Source: Amphritea opalescens
Lineage (GTDB): Bacteria > Pseudomonadota > Gammaproteobacteria > Pseudomonadales > Balneatricaceae
NCBI RefSeq assembly: GCF_003957515.1
Contig: NZ_RQXW01000008.1
Location: forward strand, 1-64,000
Length of the DNA: 64,000 nt
Reading direction: 5' to 3'
This document shows, one piece after another, positions 62,774 to 64,000 of the stretch (positions within the stretch are counted from its first letter, which is position 1; every line of letters begins with the position of its first letter). Below the pieces are notes generated by a model. That model had not been told where the DNA came from. It did no database searches and saw only the letters and a list, made by a program, of their open reading frames with translations. Made by a program: the position numbers and the translations under genes.

Positions 62774-64000
62774 ATGCTTCAGAATATCCGAGATAACTCC
62801 CAGGGAATAGTTGCTAAGATCATCGTTGGTCTGATCATCGTTACCTTTGCACTGTTTGGGGTGGAGTCCCTGGTCAGCCTGACCTCAGGCTCAAATGCTC
62901 CGGCCACCGTTAACGGTGTTGAAATCAGTGAGCAAGAATTACTCCAGGGTGCAGACCTGCAGCGGCGACAATTGTTGGCCCAGATGGGTGAAAATGCAGA
63001 TCCTACCCTGTTAGATGATAATCTAATCAATAAGGCAACCCTGGATAACCTGATACAACGGGAAGTGCTGGTTCAGTCTGCGGTTAACCAAGATATGGCG
63101 ATTTCAGACCATATGTTGGATCAGATGATTATCAACACCCAGGACTTCAAAGTGGATGGGGTGTTTAATCCCGATCAATATCAGGCGGTGTTACGTAATG
63201 CCGGTCTGACGCCGATGATGTACAAGGATCTGCTGCGTAAAGAAAGTTTGGTCGACTACGAGCGTTCCGGTTATATGCTGTCAGCCTTTGTGTTGGATAG
63301 TGATGTCGACAACATTTTAAAACTCGATCGTGAAACCCGCGATATGGCTTACGTTAAAGTTGGCTTGAGTGATTACATGGCCGGCGTCTCTGTTTCTGCT
63401 GACGAGATGAATGCTTACTACGATGCGCATCTGCAGGATTTCATGACCGAAGAACAGGTTGCCATTCAATACCTGCTGATTAATAAAGCGGATCTATTGA
63501 AAGAGGTGACGGTTGATGAGGCTGAGTTGCAATCCCAGTTTGATCAACTTCAAGCGGTATACAATGCAGAAGAGCAGCGCACCGTTTCCCATATCATGAT
63601 TGAAGTGTCAGATGATGTTGATGATGCGACAGCACTTGCGAAAGCTGAAGCACTGCAGCAACGGTTGGCGGCGGGTGAAGATTTTGCCGCGTTAGCCGAG
63701 TCTGAATCCGATGATCCTGGTTCTGCTGCTGTTGGCGGTGATCTAGGTGTTTATCAGGACGGTATGCTAGATGGCCCGTTTGAACAGGCAGTCTATGCGC
63801 TGAAAAAGGGTGAAGTGTCAGCGCCGGTCCGTACCGCGTTTGGTTATCATTTGATTAAACTCACCGATTTGTCTGAGTCTGAGCCGCCAGTATTTGCTGA
63901 TGTTAAAGATCAGTTGATTGCGGAGCAGATGGAAAACAAGGTTGAGCAGCTATATGTTGAACGTGTTGGCCAATTGACCGACCTGTCGTTCTCCTCCGGT
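62774..64000 (+). CDS. ppiD: Periplasmic folding chaperone PpiD, 3' end outside the window
   Basis: PpiD is a membrane-anchored parvulin-like chaperone near the Sec translocon. The 409 visible codons contain an N-terminal membrane segment (GIVAKIIVGLIIVTFALFGV), a SurA-N-like region (ATVNGVEISEQELLQGADLQ onward) and one parvulin domain at about residues 270-365 (RTVSHIMIEV, GGDLGVYQDGMLDGPFEQAV, TAFGYHLIKL). ATG 62774 follows AGAGG by 4 bases. The frame stays open to the last base, so the protein continues past the edge. hupB-ppiD order is common. Confidence 0.93.
   Translation, partial: MLQNIRDNSQGIVAKIIVGLIIVTFALFGVESLVSLTSGSNAPATVNGVEISEQELLQGADLQRRQLLAQMGENADPTLLDDNLINKATLDNLIQREVLVQSAVNQDMAISDHMLDQMIINTQDFKVDGVFNPDQYQAVLRNAGLTPMMYKDLLRKESLVDYERSGYMLSAFVLDSDVDNILKLDRETRDMAYVKVGLSDYMAGVSVSADEMNAYYDAHLQDFMTEEQVAIQYLLINKADLLKEVTVDEAELQSQFDQLQAVYNAEEQRTVSHIMIEVSDDVDDATALAKAEALQQRLAAGEDFAALAESESDDPGSAAVGGDLGVYQDGMLDGPFEQAVYALKKGEVSAPVRTAFGYHLIKLTDLSESEPPVFADVKDQLIAEQMENKVEQLYVERVGQLTDLSFSSG

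Overview
The window looks like chromosome of a marine gammaproteobacterium, probably Oceanospirillales-like. This is inferred from gene content: Tol-Pal, RecBCD, BamC after DapA, TusA next to PerM, Lon-HU-PpiD, a phasin, an octaheme tetrathionate reductase-type cytochrome and many c-di-GMP genes. Species cannot be fixed from the sequence alone. Gene density is high, most intergenic gaps are under 200 bp, and almost every gene is a housekeeping or metabolic gene. No CRISPR array, prophage or integron is visible. The only mobile-element trace is a possible IS30-type transposase start cut by the left edge.

Layout. 0-6 kb: tolQ-tolR-tolA-tolB, then pal-cpoB-queC. 6-8 kb: nadA and a convergent MaoC-type hydratase. 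8-10.8 kb: two genes I do not recognise, an MFS transporter and a small gene in front of recC. 10.9-19.6 kb: recC-recB-recD, with overlapping ends. 19.6-23 kb: a glutaredoxin, a cyclic-nucleotide-binding-domain protein, a UbiH-family hydroxylase and a phasin with a striking promoter/operator region. 23-29 kb: M16 peptidase, EamA transporter, 5'-nucleotidase, mtgA. 29-34.6 kb: tamA-tamB. 35-37.4 kb: rimB-like, rimK and an aspartoacylase-like hydrolase. 37.6-40.2 kb: octaheme cytochrome, cytochrome b and NifX-domain protein. 40.5-43.5 kb: small accessory genes and a second MFS transporter. 43.7-45.4 kb: PilZ protein, unknown protein, zinc-ribbon ParA ATPase. 45.7-49.7 kb: bepA, tusA, perM, diguanylate cyclase. 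49.8-58.4 kb: bcp, dapA-bamC, hydroxyacid dehydrogenase, rlmD-rluA, ybiB, antiporter. 58.8-64 kb: nfuA, lon, hupB, tRNA-Asp, ppiD (cut by the right edge).

Themes. Envelope maintenance dominates (Tol-Pal, TamAB, BamC, BepA, MtgA, PpiD). Polyhydroxyalkanoate metabolism is suggested by the phasin, which has a TGC-NNN-GCA palindrome on each side of its promoter, and by the MaoC-type hydratase. A c-di-GMP theme appears in the PilZ/ParA operon and in a PAS-GGDEF protein 3 kb away.

The most unusual points are: the PilZ-unknown-zinc-ribbon-ParA operon; several unrelated intergenic tandem arrays that share a 13-bp period; the phasin operator pair; an IscR-like site in front of nfuA; the rimB-rimK-aspartoacylase operon, which could be a glutamylation/deglutamylation set; and a 52-codon TTG-start reading frame with an in-frame internal repeat.
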